A stretch of DNA of 64,000 bases from positions 7,036,001-7,100,000 of the forward strand of contig OU015650.1 in NCBI GenBank assembly GCA_907165275.2, written 5' to 3'. The notes under the pieces were generated by a model. That model was not told where the DNA came from and did no database searches. It was given only the letters and a program-made list of their open reading frames with translations. A program made the position numbers and the translations under genes. This document shows, one piece after another, positions 10,501 to 23,700 of the stretch. Numbering within the stretch: the stretch's first letter is position 1; each line of letters starts with the position of its first letter. Source of the DNA: Zygaena filipendulae. Lineage: Eukaryota; Arthropoda; Insecta; Lepidoptera; Zygaenidae.

Positions 10501-13500
10501 AAGCTCACACATTTTATTCTTATTTTGTGAGTTATAGCCAATTTTATGAAAAATCACGACAGGGGACTGTTGTATAATCCAGGGGAATGTTTATATGAAA
10601 GAAAAAACATATTTTCATTGAATATAAGCAAACAATGCTTTTTATTTATTACTTTTACAGTAAAATAAATCAACAAAAAACGAATAATTCAACCAAATAA
10701 AAACAATTAAAATAATTATTAGCTTTTATAGAACTTATACTTTTCAAAATCAACTTATCTTCTTAATTTAAGCAATTTCTCTAAAATCAGATATATGGAG
10801 TTATACTAATAACAATGATAAATAACATTATAACACTACCTATCTATCTATATCTTGTCATTTTGACTTAACATTAGTAAATTGAAATTTTATTTTTTTA
10901 TTAATAAGCATTTATAAATAATATTAGCAGCTTACAACAAAATCAGTCCTACCGTTGCACTTCAGGAAGTTATTAAAATTAACTTATTTCTCAAAGACCG
11001 GCACAGCTAATGGAAAATACTAATAATATCTTTTCCCTTTTAATCTGAGATCTGAATTTGGTAACTTTTCAAATATTTGATCGAAAGAAACATCTGAAAT
11101 ATCATTTTCGTCAACTCTGAAAGTGTGAACGTTATCATCACAAATTTGCATATAAGTTACTCTTAGTTCACATTCTTCATTATCTATTTGATTAATTACA
11201 GCAGCATAACGATATTCTAACTTTCAAACGGGGAACTTAACTAAAACGTAATCACCGACGTAATCATCGACGACGACCGAAGCAGCCAATGCTGCTTGTA
11301 TTACTAGGCCCGGGAATATTCTTAAAATCGATATTGAACTTATCCCATGATTGTGAAAGATCAGTTTCTGCAATATAGTAGCTATCCGGTTGATTGTGGG
11401 CTGATCTGGTTTCATCTTTACATTCTGAGTCTGTGTAAACATCCTCGACTCTAAGTTGTTCTTCACACTTTATAAGTCCTAAATTAAAATGCTCGCAATC
11501 GTAATCATAATTGCAGAAGCAACTCAAAGTCTTCAATATAAGTTTGTCAGCGCCAAGTGGTGATCCCAGCAAACATCGAGATATCTTACCCTTAATTTGA
11601 TGTGTTTCGAGGGTATCACTAAAAGTTTTCAAATTAGCAGCATCTTTTTGAATATTATCAATCATTTCTTGAATAGTCTCATCGCCAATCTTAAAAATTG
11701 TGATTTTAGGACATCTTTTTTGTATAGTGTCTATTAAAGATTCCAAACTATCAATGTCACCTCCTGCAGCAACAACAGCATCTGCAGTTCTCTTGCATGA
11801 CCCCATCTTGCATGGCGCCAACCCCATCAGCAGCACTCTTGCCATGACCACTTTCTGAGAAGTTCCAAGAAAACTTTTCTATACTTGGGACCTCTAGATG
11901 AAACCTTGATGCCAGAATATAAAATTTAAAATTTCTTCCCTTGGTTGGCTTGGCTTGCTTCTACCAAAAAAGAATTGGTAGCATTATGTAGTGTTACCTG
12001 CACAGGAAAGACAATATTTTTAATTACTGGTCAATGCAGCATGTTATTATAAATTAGACTAGGCAAATACCTAAAAGAAACAGTCCCCTGTGGTATACAA
12101 CAGTCCTCTGTGCCACATATTGACAGGGGACTGTGCACAGGGAACTGTTATTTATACATAAAAAGTTCCCTAGCATAAAATCCTTTTCAGTTTATTCAAA
12201 TTGAAGAGGCAGACATGATAACATACTTCCTAAGTAATGATTAAGGAAAATACATTATGATTTTTATCAGTTAAACTATAAAAAAAATGCTTACCAGTGG
12301 ACTGTTTCAGCTAGCGGCCCAGACACGTGGTTCACTTACAAACGCATCGGTGACAATGCACAAAATAGCGTTAGCCCGCTTAGCCCTGCAAACGAACTAA
12401 CTTTACACCGATTACGTTCCGATTCACGACATAAATAACCGCGCCAATGAATAGTGTGATTCTAGTGCAGTTTTCTAATTAAGTCAGGGGACTGTTCCAA
12501 AAAATCGAGGACAGCATTTGATTACTGTTTTTTTAATTAATTTTTTATTTTAAAAATATGATTGTGTTTTTTATAGATGCTTACTGTATTCTAGTATTAT
12601 TATTTATTTTTTATTCCGGTAATAATCATACTGATATTGAATATTTGTGATAAGACTTCAAGATTTTGGAAATGGGACACCACAGGGGACTGTTAATTGA
12701 GGTGTTTGAAGTGTATTATTTGAATATTCTAATTTTAATATGACTATTTTGGGCTATGGCGTGTCAAGAATAGTTGATATACTGTCGTTTTAATATATTG
12801 AACTCAGTAATAATAAGACCAATTTTTTTTAAAATGCCTGGGACAGCGATTTTCCAATTAGTGGAGAAATGCCCAGAGATACTAATATTATAAAGAGGTA
12901 AAGTTTGTGAGTTAGTGATGTTGTAGGGGTAATCTCTGGATCTACTGAACCGATTTTGAGAATTCTTTCACTCATAAGAAGCTACGTTAGTCCTGACTCC
13001 TGAGTGACATAGGGTACTTTTTAACCCCGAAATTCCCACAGGAACTTTTACGAAATTACCGCGGATGAAACCGCGGGGGACAGCTAGTTAACAATAAAGG
13101 TTTTTGGAGACAAAATATCTTTTTTCTGATGATTTTGGATCGTCGTACATATGTCGACATAAATCGAGGAAAAATAATAATAAATAAACTTTATTGTTAA
13201 ATTAAAAAATAATAATTCAGTACAGTCATTGACTTCCAAGCAAGCGTGAGCTGTATAGAAGCCAGCTATCATGAGAAAAACCTTTTTTTTTTAGGCTCAC
13301 AATCAGTAAGCCAATATGGTTAGTGAAATTATCGTTCAACTTTTTTTTCTCTTTTACAGAACTTGCCATTAAATATGTTGGGCAGTCAAGAATACTTGAT
13401 ATTTTACCAAGGTTCTTAGATGTAATTACATTTGGTGACGACATTGTGACAGCAGTATTGCAGTGCATCTTGGTTATTGTTGAGGATAATCCTTTAGCAT

Positions 13501-16185
13501 CAGAAAAGATTAAATGCAATTCAGAAAAACAATTACAGCAATTTTTAGCATTATCTGGTGATAATCCTTCAGCACTATTAATGCAGGTCTTAGCTGCAGG
13601 TGTTATAATAAATATATCTGGTGGGAATATGAATAATTTGCCAATAAATGTTATCAACCAGATAGTGTCAATACTCGGAAATTCACTCTCTCATGATCAC
13701 CGGAAATCATGCAATGAACTTACAAGCAGCATACCATTGAAAAATGCTTCAGGCAAAATTGATTATCTGACTGATAAATCATCAAGAGATTTGGAGAATA
13801 AAATTAAACTATTGACCCATGTAATAGATGCACAACAGTGTTCTATTGAAATTATTGCAAACATATGCTCATGTGAAGGTAATTTTTTCTAGTCTCCTCA
13901 CTAATATTATAAATCTGAATAGTATTAAAAACAAACAGACTCATATGTTTGTTAGTTTTACGCCTTGACTACTAAACCAGACATGAAATTTTGCATACAT
14001 GTTGTCAGGGGTACAGAAAACTTATCTCGGAATTCCCGTAAGATTAAAAAATTAACACTGGTGCAACCATAGGGAACACCAGTTACCAAATAAATTATTA
14101 AAACATAATATGTATTTCTATATCCATAAAGTTTAATGATATTTGTCTCTTCTCTAGACTCTGAAGATAGTTCAGATGATGATTCCGAAGACACTGAAGA
14201 ATTTGATGAGATTTTGTGTGAAAGTGGCCAAGAAACTGTAGTTGAAGATAAGTTATCATCCAATATAGTTGAAGCGATCACTTCGCAAGAGATATTCTCC
14301 AAGGTCTGGGCTAAAGCCCAGCTTCCCGCTGAAAATGTCATGATGATAATGATGGAGTATGAAGGTTCGCAGCTCCTCCATAAAAAGTATGTACCTATGA
14401 TTTAATAGTTGTTTCGCGCGGTTTCACATGTGTTTCATTCCTCCAATTTTTTTTTACCCGGATAAAAGAAAAATCCTGTGTTAATTTAGAACATAATATT
14501 CTATGCTTTCATTCATCCAAATTATCAACATTTACATATTATTAGGATTACTACAATAGTAATCATCAACTTTATAGCTCTGGTTAGTATTCTTTCATAC
14601 TGAAATATTGTGATTTCAAGGCAACTTATAATTTTGTGATCTGCTCTCCTTTTTTAAGTATGGTTCTGGTTTTTTTTTCCAGAATACAAAATTTGCAGAC
14701 AAGAGCACTGTTATGTTTGAACAACATGTTATCCAGCTTGCCCATTGAGGAGCTCGGTGGAGTGAGCAGTGTTTACAAAATGTGGGTGGAAGCTGGCAAG
14801 CTGGTGTTCAAACAATCGTCTGATAATATTATTCTTCTCGAATCAGCGACAGCTGTGATGAGGGCTGCCTTAGACAAAATAACGTTCCGAGAAAACGGCA
14901 ACAGAAGTGCAACTGATTTGTTCAAAGATTTGGCTTTGACAGATATAGAGGTCTGTTTAATGTTTTTTTTTTAATGATAACCAAAATATATGGAGGAAAA
15001 ACACCTCTCCGTTCAGAATGTCTTGTTAGTTTATTATCCGCAATAAGAACTAGTGCTTATTGCTTGGAATTATGTGAAATGTGCTTGTGTGTACCTAGTT
15101 GATTCTCTCCCCCCCTCCTCTTTATTTCAAGGAGAGCTCTTGGCTACTCCTGTTTTAACTTTTGGATGATCTAATTAAATGACTGGAAAACATAATTATT
15201 TCTCCAGTTTATGTATTCTTCTTCGCGAATTTAAGCCGCCATTTTGTTACAGATGATGTTGAAAGGCATCGGAGAATGTAAAGTTTCAGAAATAAGATCA
15301 AACATGATAAGAATGATTGGAATCTTAGCCCTTTTGTTTGTGAACGATTTGAACGAGACTACATCCAGTGTGATATGTACCATCACAAAGTTCCTGTTGG
15401 AGCAAGCTCCCAGAGAAGACGAGGTGTGGGTGTTGGCGGAGACGCTCGACACACTCGTCGATATGTATTCCGAGGATGAAACGGATGAGTTGGCTTCCGA
15501 AATTAAATTAGTAGAAAAAATGAATATTCTACTGCCAATATTGAAGAATAAGGTAAGAAAAATGATTAATTATCGCAGTTTACCACGTACATGTTACTGA
15601 ATCATATTAGTGAAATATATACATATTAGTGCATCGGCGCGGATCTAGGATTTGGTTGAGGGCGGGCAATTTTGGTTGTTACACACGAATAAGCAATCTA
15701 ACTCAAAAATATTTCTTTAGCCCATAATTACCTACTTATTTTGTTGTATTTCTGTGGCTTCGTCTGTTGCGTTGTTGTGATCTGTCTTATGTATGCTAAA
15801 GTTGCCAAATCAATGTTGCCATCTATAATTTAGGAACCACTGAATCGATTATAAAAATAATTTCACCAATAGAAATCTACAGTATTCTTGAATGAGATTG
15901 TAATATTTTTTTGTTATTCCGGAACAAACGACTGGCATTCTGAAATTCATGTCTTAGGTGGAACTACAGGGACCAGCTAATTCTTGATTAATACATATTT
16001 TCTACTAGCGTTTGGTTTTCACAAGACCATTTAATATAATATATTTTTAAAATTTAACTACAATTTATTCACAGGCGCGTCAGCAAAAGAAACTACCGAA
16101 AAAGTATAAGGCGCTCGTGAGTACAACATTGGTAAATTTACCAAGGTTCATCAAATATAAGAAATCTAGATTAAGTAAATTGTAA
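7545..16185 (+). CDS. HEATR3: HEAT repeat-containing protein 3 (SYO1/symportin-1 homologue)
   Basis: Eight coding exons: 7545-7670, 8217-8468, 9476-9578, 13360-13878, 14158-14386, 14683-14950, 15253-15552, 16075-16185. All have GT/AG borders and phases agree throughout, giving 635 aa (human about 680). The start MGKIRKPKGQNQKKK and the block VRHASAGILRNLSTMGHEVCDAL match the HEATR3 N-terminus and first ARM repeats. Exon 5 supplies the family's acidic stretch (DSEDSSDDDSEDTEEFDE, about residues 335-352), followed by HEAT repeats. The end is basic (KKYKALVSTTLV..IKYKKSRLSKL). The family (yeast Syo1) imports RPL5 and RPL11 together and hands them to 5S RNA in ribosome assembly; that role is inferred from homology. 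Likely poly(A) signals are AATAAA at about 16345 and 16484. Intron 3 (3.8 kb) carries transposons. Confidence 0.92.
7671..8216. repeat. HEATR3 intron 1 with microsatellite and family C repeat
   Basis: An (AAAT)n run lies at about 7697-7722. A copy of the family C repeat (ATCTGCCAGTGAAAGTC .. AAATCGGT .. ACAGACAGACA) covers about 7880-8125. Other copies are at 30175-30480 and, inverted, at 60370-60690. The remainder is unremarkable intron. Confidence 0.6.
8469..9475. other. HEATR3 intron 2
   Basis: AT-rich intron of 1.0 kb. No conserved coding sequence or element with defined ends is recognised. Confidence 0.5.
9782..10047. mobile_element. hAT-type MITE, 266 bp, with an internal 48-bp tandem duplication
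   Basis: The termini CAGTGGTGGACAAACT and, from the right, CAGTGGTGGGTAAACT are flanked by GTTTAGAT (9774-9781) and GTTTAGAC (10048-10055). This is an 8-bp target duplication with one substitution. Inside, the 48-bp unit at 9891-9938 is repeated exactly at 9939-9986. It lies in HEATR3 intron 3. Confidence 0.85.
10417..12846. mobile_element. relic DNA transposon with iterated CAGGGGACTGTT motifs
   Basis: The proposed ends are the inverted pair CTGTCCCAAGCATA (10417-10430) and, from the right, CTGTCCCAGGCATT (12846-12833). Between them the motif CAGGGGACTGTT occurs about nine times with minor variation: 10560, 10580, 12124, 12138, 12294, 12485 and 12683 forward; 12079-12090 and 12099-12110 inverted. 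It encloses a broken minus-strand gene (11010-11960). No target duplication is obvious, so the ends are tentative. The superfamily is not recognised. Confidence 0.55.
11010..11960 (-). pseudogene. broken transposon-associated gene
   Basis: Read on the minus strand, one frame gives WNFSESGHGKSAADGVGA near 11840-11890. A second, beyond a small duplication (ATGCAAGA repeated 15 bp apart at about 11800), gives CKRTADAVVAAGGDIDSLES and on to LETHQIKG. A third, below 11225, gives LEYRYAAVINQIDNEE and VHTFRVDENDISDVSFDQ. The order HGK-ADG..KRTAD .. HQI .. FRVDEND..V is a pattern I recall from uncharacterised, transposon-borne insect proteins. I cannot name the enzyme class. At least two frame changes make it a pseudogene. 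Confidence 0.6.
12847..13359. repeat. rest of HEATR3 intron 3
   Basis: This contains a dispersed-repeat end (CGCGGATGAAACCGCGGGGG then ACAGCTAG, about 13061-13089). Nothing coding is seen. Confidence 0.5.
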
Positions 16186-17786
16186 TCGTTTTTAAGTCAA
16201 ATCTTCTTTTACTTATGAGTTGACATAGCGTTTTATATTGTAAATTATACAATATGTAATTTTTTATTTATCACGTTTATTATAAAATTACACAATAGAT
16301 TATGTTTCTTTTATTAATTATTAAAGACAACTTACTTATTACAAATAAAATATTTAAATATATACCCAACATATTTTAGAAACAGTATTTGTATAATTAT
16401 GCTACATTTTAGAATTTAATTTGTATAATTAAACTACAGAAAACTTTAATGTACAATAGATATTGGTCACTTTTAAAGCAAATAATAAATATTTATTATG
16501 TTTATATCACAATAGCTTATAAAACAACACCAAGTTACTAAGTTATGGCAAATCTATAAAATAAGTAGTGCGCAGACGCACGTTGTCTACGCCGCGGTAG
16601 TTTACAAAAGTAGTAAATAAACTGCTAAAAATGTTGTACACTTGTACAATGTACACTGTACAGGCTCTATAGACGTGCACCAAAGCAGTTAAAAGTAATC
16701 ATAATATTTTTGCAACGTACGTTGATCGAATTTTATAAAAGACTAGCTGTCCCGCGCGGTTTCACCCGCGATAATTGTATATAGATTTCCGAAATGACAA
16801 AGTTACTTCATGAAAGAGTACCCCTGGGGTATGTCATACATATCTTCATAACTTAATTATAAATATTGCACATTAATTAATTTTGGAAAAGCTCTAATAC
16901 TAGTTAAGTCTTTAAAAATTTAATATGCACTGAAGCGCCTGAGATCCAATCAAGTTTGTAACTAATATGTTAGTACATTACAGCATAAAGCAATGTGTGG
17001 TTACGACTTACGTTCACGAATTAGTTAACATCTACTGGGGCTCTAACGATCTCCTATAACCTTATATCAAAATTTCGTCCATTGTAATTTCGACCTTACA
17101 CGATGCAAGTTAAAATTACATTTGACAAAATTTTCATGTAAGCCTAACCCTAAGACAGAGACGGTGGTAGAAACTCTTAAATATTCGATAAAGTAAGGGG
17201 TGTATTGTATTTCATTTGTAATCTTCAAAAGTTTGGAGTGTCTGCTACGATTGCGTATTTCGTGAGCATGGTAGAGGGAAAGAATCACTTAAGTTTTAAA
17301 TTGTCATGGCTCCATTCTTGAGCCGATTGCGATTTGAAACTATAATATAATCGAAGCCTAAGTTTATATTTAGAAGCAGTACAATTGCAAAAATCCGGTT
17401 CCATTTCGTTCAATACCTAGTACTCGTGAGGTGCGCGTACATACATATTACATACAGATAGAAATTATACATAAAAGTCGTAGTTTTGGATTTTACTAAT
17501 ACTAAGACCCGCCTGCACTATTATTTTAAATATCTTTAATGTATTTATGTACTTTTGTCTCTATTTTGCTCTTTGATTTGCTTGTTCTAAATCATGAGTA
17601 ATATTTCTGTCAAATTGTCGAATCTATTGAATTTCATCCTGTGTGCAACCTATGTGCAAAAATGCAAATTCAATGCAAACATTACCTATGAGTTAAATAC
17701 AAAGCATTATCTACTGTTACCCAGGTGTCGTACTGTATAGGTACTGTACTGATTGTTAGTGATGAATTCATACTTGAATGTAACAA
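16186..17786. other. intergenic region between the converging 3' ends of HEATR3 and the 17787-37054 gene
   Basis: This holds the HEATR3 3' UTR with two AATAAA-type signals. At about 16741 there is an inverted dispersed-repeat end (CTAGCTGTCCCGCGCGGTTT). The rest is AT-rich. No gene is recognised. Confidence 0.5.
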
Positions 17787-20700
17787 CTATTTATGTATAT
17801 TTTCTGTTATTGGCGAGCTCGATCCACCGTAGTGACTTCTTCTTGGTTTCGGTATTGGATTTGGGGAACTGGATTCATTCTTGTCAAATTTCCGCCGTAT
17901 ATCGGACACCGACAAACGAGCGCCCGTCAACACGTCGTCGTCGTCATTCAAAGCAGAATTCAACTTGCTTATTTCTTTTTCCAGCTCTCTTGTTGCTTTG
18001 TCGATTTCCAGAAACTCTTTCTCTGTGCTGGAAATAGAATTATCGAGGCTCTCTTTCCTCGGCGTTTCGTCGTAAAGTTTACAAATAACTTTTTTCGGCT
18101 TGTCGTTGCCATTCGTATCTTGTTCTTTTTCGTTCAAATTAATATCGTACACCAAATAGGAACCATTGAGAGCGTTTGATAGGCTTTTGCTCCTTTGATT
18201 TGAAAGATGGAAGTCTTCTAAATTCCCTCTTCTTAGTCGTATATCGTCTTCATTCAAGCTCGAGTTTCTTCGATATTTGATGATGTCTATTTTAGGGAAT
18301 GACCCTTGACTAAGTATTTCATCATCCGAATCGGCGTTTCTGTTCGTGTAATCTTTGGTCTCAAAGGTGTAATCTTTGGTCTCAAAGGAGTCTCTGACGA
18401 CATGTCCGTTGCTCAAGCTTTTTTCTTTGTCAAGACTTTCATCCTGGTTTGCAGGCGATGCGCGTTTGGTTTCGTTGGAATCTTCAATTGGGTCGGCAGA
18501 ACTGTTAGGTTGAGTTGGTGTAATGTTTACGTCTTCATCCTCCACTATTTTTAGTTCAACATCAAAATGAATTTTATCTAAGTCTTCATTAATACTTGAC
18601 GTTTGCTTCTTATCTTCGACTATTTGCCGGGAGGTGTTTGGAGCGATCTCACTGACCTGTGAAATGAAAGAAAAAAGTATAACCAATACCTAAATGCTTA
18701 AAAATTATTGTAGTGTATGTAATATTTGAATTTCATCAATTTCTTGGCATTCATTCATTTGCATTTTATTAATTCAGAATAGTTTTGATAGGTACCAAAT
18801 CCTCAAATCAAAAGATTATTTGAAAAAAATTCATAAATTGATTATAGATAGCTATCAATATTTGATAATAATGGGTATGATGATGGGGTATAAAAATCAA
18901 AATTCAGTTTAGTCCGTCAGTTACATAAAAAAATAATAAATATTTTTGCTTTTACAAATTATTGAAAAAATACTAGATAAAACGCATTAAAGTTTAGGTA
19001 TGGGAGCTCATGACGTCATACCTACATACGTATTAAGTATATAAAGTGTAAATATCGTTTCCATAAATACCTATAATATATGTATGTATGACGTTAAAAA
19101 GATTATATTGTGCCTGCTGCGATTCACAGCCGGTTGCGATCATTTTCGGCAATATAGCAGATCGTGAAACGAAGTTTCAACTTCCATGTGATGCGATAAA
19201 AATCGTAGAACACAGGCCAATCGCCATAGCCTAAAAAACAACCCAAGGCGTTAATGGTTATATCTACTATATGTTAGGACTTAGGACCTACCACAACTTC
19301 AGCAGTAGTGTGGAGCGCGGGTGGGGGAAGCGGCGCGCGTTTCTTCTTGCGTCGCGAGGCCCGGATGGGCGGCACGGGGTCTCCGTCAAAGGGATTGGTG
19401 CTCTCCACACTCAAGCGAGAACCCATCACTTCACTGCGAGCCATTCGCGGCGTTGTACTGGAAGGTTAAAAACAAAACGTCTTTACAACGCAGGCTTATT
19501 ATGAGATCGCAACAAAATCAATACCTACCAGATAAAGTACGAAAACCTACGAAAAAAAAACTTGATAACACTTCACATAATCCAGATTTACTTGATCCTG
19601 CCCACTAAGCTATAAGCTGGTGTCGTGGAAAGCAAACGTGGTTGGTATATAGGTAGATATTATGCTACAGTGCATATTATATTACAGGTATATAAACACC
19701 CCCAGGCTGGAACGAGGAGCCCTGCAGAATAGTGATCATCATACTAATTGTAAGTCCACCCCCACCGGGAATAGAACCCGGTACCTCTGGATTAGCGCAT
19801 AGGCATGGTGACCTAGTACGGCAATCCGGTCGTCTGTTGGGATTGAGCTAGTAAGATCTAGTCCTACGTACCTGTCGGTATTGACTTCGCATTGACTAGG
19901 GCTGCGCAGGCGTTCCTGGAAGCGGGAGCGCGGCAGCGGCGTGACGGAGCCGCCGTACACGTAGCGCTCGCCGCCGCCCACCGTGTTGCGAGCCCCCAAC
20001 GTGTTCGTGGACGAGTCTGCGCCCGCGTGAACATTTACAATAAATACGTCATAGGTATAATTAACAGACATCACAAAACATTTAAAAAACATACATATAG
20101 CCGAACATACAACCTCTTCCGTTTTTATTAGGTACCTATACCTACTTATTTCTTTTCCGTAAGTAGGTACCTACTTACCTAGTACCTACCTGATTACGAA
20201 AATCGATTACTGAAACCGACCAAACGGTCACTTCAACCCGTATGTACCTACCATATTGTTGGAATTTCACTGGAATTGCGCGATGTTCGCATAATTATCA
20301 TGTGGGCAGGTGTGACAAAAGTGTATGGAATAAGTAGGTATGTATGACTGTATGTATCATTATGTTTCTTCGTATATATTATATGTATACTTCTCTGAAA
20401 CCAGAAGTCTGAAATAAAATAAATATTATTTACCTAACTGTGGAAGCGATTTTGACTCTACATCACAGATAATACATTAATACTATACTTACCTACTAGT
20501 CTACATTATCTGCTATAAATAACGTTAGGTTAGGTATCGAAGTGGGTTTCTTTAAGACAAGAACGCGTTGATTACCTCAATTTGTAAGCTTTCAGGAAAC
20601 AGATTCCGGTAGGTCACTCCAATCCCAAGCAATACGCATAATGAAAGAAGAAGCAAATCGCTTCGTTGGGAAAGGTAGGTAATAGGTATATAAAGGTAGG

Positions 20701-23700
20701 TAATATCTGCCGCAAAGATATTGAAAGAGAATAGATTGACAATACGCTCGGCGGTCGGCCGCTAAGCTTTCCCCTTGAAGCACGCAGTGGTTAAATGATC
20801 TCATGCTAACAAAATGCCGTTGGCTAGCAGAGTCTATAGATACCACTTGACAGAATGCGATGTGATTGGCTATTTGAAATGTACTTTGTGATGCCTGCAG
20901 GTATTTGATTGCGTCGCAACTCTCAACGGCCAACGATGTGATTGGTTTTTATATTAATCACTCCCCCCGCAAAAATTGGTTGACGTGAATCGGATAGTAA
21001 AAGTTTGTATTGTTCGTCTATTCTCTTATAAAGTCTTTGATCTGCCGTATAAGGATTCTCTTGTAGTTCGCAGTTTGAAATGGAGAGACCAATTTTAGCA
21101 ATTTGAGCAGCAGCTCCTGCGCGCACTTTCATAACTACTAAGCAGGGCGTAGCTACCGCCGTTATCAGCCGTATCAATGATACGGAAGAGAGGTACGGCC
21201 GTATCAATGTGTCTACTACTCGGTCGACTTTGAACTTTGTTACAATCTAGTTGTCTCTGCTCTCCGGGAATCCAACCCTGTTACAGAGGTGGTCACTTGC
21301 TGTACCTACTTCCACATTGTGCGAACGTCTGTTAGTTTTTTAGACGAAGATTTTACTAGTACTCACATTGCATCGCTCGTCTATACATAATTGGACTTTG
21401 TTCATCATGGGTTTGGTTATTGGTCTTATTCGTCTGAGAGGAAGTTTGCGAGCCCTTCTTGCCTTTTCTCATGAACGACCGCAGAGCCCTGAAAATAAAT
21501 AGATATAACATACTTTATACAATAACCGAAAGAAAAGAGAATATTTTTGTTAATTCCTCAGGGTGGCAGAACAGATTGCGATGTTTTCTTTTAAGTAGTT
21601 TTATTGGATGGAATGGAAGGACAAAACGACATACCTAGGTCCTAACCTAGGTACAGAAATACGTTACGTGATCCAAACGGAAAATAAATAATAATATTTT
21701 AGAGCTGGTAACCGATGCCATTTGTTTTTCAGTTGATAAATGTTGATGTTTTTAAAGGACAATATTTTAAAGTAGCTTGATTTTTTTAAATTATATCTCG
21801 AGCTTTAGAGACCATGTTGGAATCGCTACCATTAAATAAATAATTTAACTTTTATCTCATTTGCTATGTTGGTTTATAGTTTCTACTTTCTAATGTGAAG
21901 ATAGATGATGTGTCACTTCGTATCTACCGGCGCAACATTTTCTTAGGAAACTTAGCGTTAGCAGAATAGAGTCGACTCTATTAAAGTCAGCGAATTAAAA
22001 CAAAAAGAGGTTACGCCTTCGTTCACAGAAGTTGACAAAGATAGAAATAAACTAGGATGGTAGTTAGACCAAAACGAATCAAAGAGTTGCGGCAAATACT
22101 TTAGATACTTAAAGAGTTCTCACAGGATCTTAAGTTCTTAACGGATGCTTGTAGGCGCAACAATGACAAAAGTGATGGAAGTTTAGTGCACTTGATTCCA
22201 CTTGAGCGCCCGCAATTGTGCCGTGACGGACGGACGAGCGAGTAGTTCCAGTCGTTGCATGCTCAATGCTCATCGTCTTACCATACTATCATTGCTATTC
22301 AACAATGTGGCGTCTTGACGCATCTTTATACTTTTAGATATTCTGTAGGTATTCTTTGTGAGTTGTGAGTATCACTATCACTACTTCACTTATTATAAAA
22401 CAAAGTCCTCCGTCGCGTCTGTCTGTTTGTTCGCGATAAACTCAAAACTACTGAACGGATTTTCATGCAGTTTTCAACAATAGATAGATTGCTTCATGAG
22501 GAAGGTTTAGGTGTAGAATTTATCAAGGTTTTGTGTTAATTGAATAAAATCGAATTTAAAAATCTCGTGTTTCTTATCGAACTCCACCGTAAGGCCTTGA
22601 CCGATTTTTTATGAAATTTTCTGTGTAGTTATCTTGGTAGGTCTGTGAATATGTCGTAGGCTATGTTTTCTACCCCTACATGATAAGAGTTGGCTACCCA
22701 GTTTTTTTTTTTGGACAAAATTTTACTTAGGAGTTCTTGCGGGAATTCCGAAACTCACGGGGGTGAAACCGCGGGGCACAGCTAGTAATATTTAAAAATC
22801 TCGTGTCTCAGCGTCTGTTATCGAACTCCTTCGAAACGCCTTGACTGATTTTTATGAAATTTTTTGTGTAAGTACCTATATGTACCTATTTAAAAAGGTC
22901 TGAGAATAGGTCGTAGGCTATTTTTTATACTCCTAGGTGATAAGCACTGAGCATATAACCACTAGACAGTGTTGGCCCAAAGTTAATCTGATTAACGATT
23001 AAAAATTAATGATTAAAAATCATAATCAAAAAATTTGATTAAGATTAATTAATCATAATCAGATTTAAAATGATTAAGATTATTAATCATAATCAATAAT
23101 CGTTAATTTGATTGTTTGATTAACTAATAACTACGTATTTATTTATTTAATTTATTTGAAGGGGAGCATACGCCTGTCTCGGGCGAGCTCGCAAGGACGG
23201 CGCCACAGACTCGGCGGCGGCGGTGGCGGCGGCGGCAGCAGCAAAAACAAATGGTAGACAACATAAGAAGTAGGCCACAGCTCGCGCCGCTGATAGCTGT
23301 GGCCTACTTCCGCGAGCTGTGGCCTACTTCTTATGTTGTCTACCATTTGTTTTTGCCGCTACCGCCGCCGCCACCGCCACCGCCAGGACTGTGGCCAAGG
23401 GGTAAGAAGCCGAGCCAACCGGGTCGGATCGGGTGAGCAGTCGGTCGTTTGCCGCGCGAGGCAGGCTTCACTCGGCAAACGACTGACTGTGGGGTCCGTG
23501 TAGACATGCCTCGGCCGAGGCAGGCACGTTCGAAGCCGAGTCGAGGGGTGTCGGTTCGGTGTGGTTTTTATACACTGTGTATATCATGTATATACTGTAA
23601 ATGATGTTGAAGCGAAATAAATAAATCTATCTATCGACTATACAGTATACACATTCGCCGAGATACCTCGAGCGATCCTGGCGAGAGCGAGTATGTACAC

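Noticed and set aside
20520..20536. GTTAGGTTAGG as a telomeric (TTAGG)n remnant
   Set aside because: Only two units, well within chance expectation.
23152..23436. Proline-rich open frames on both strands
   Set aside because: They come from the GGC/GCC runs and mirrored arms of the hairpin; there is no independent coding evidence.
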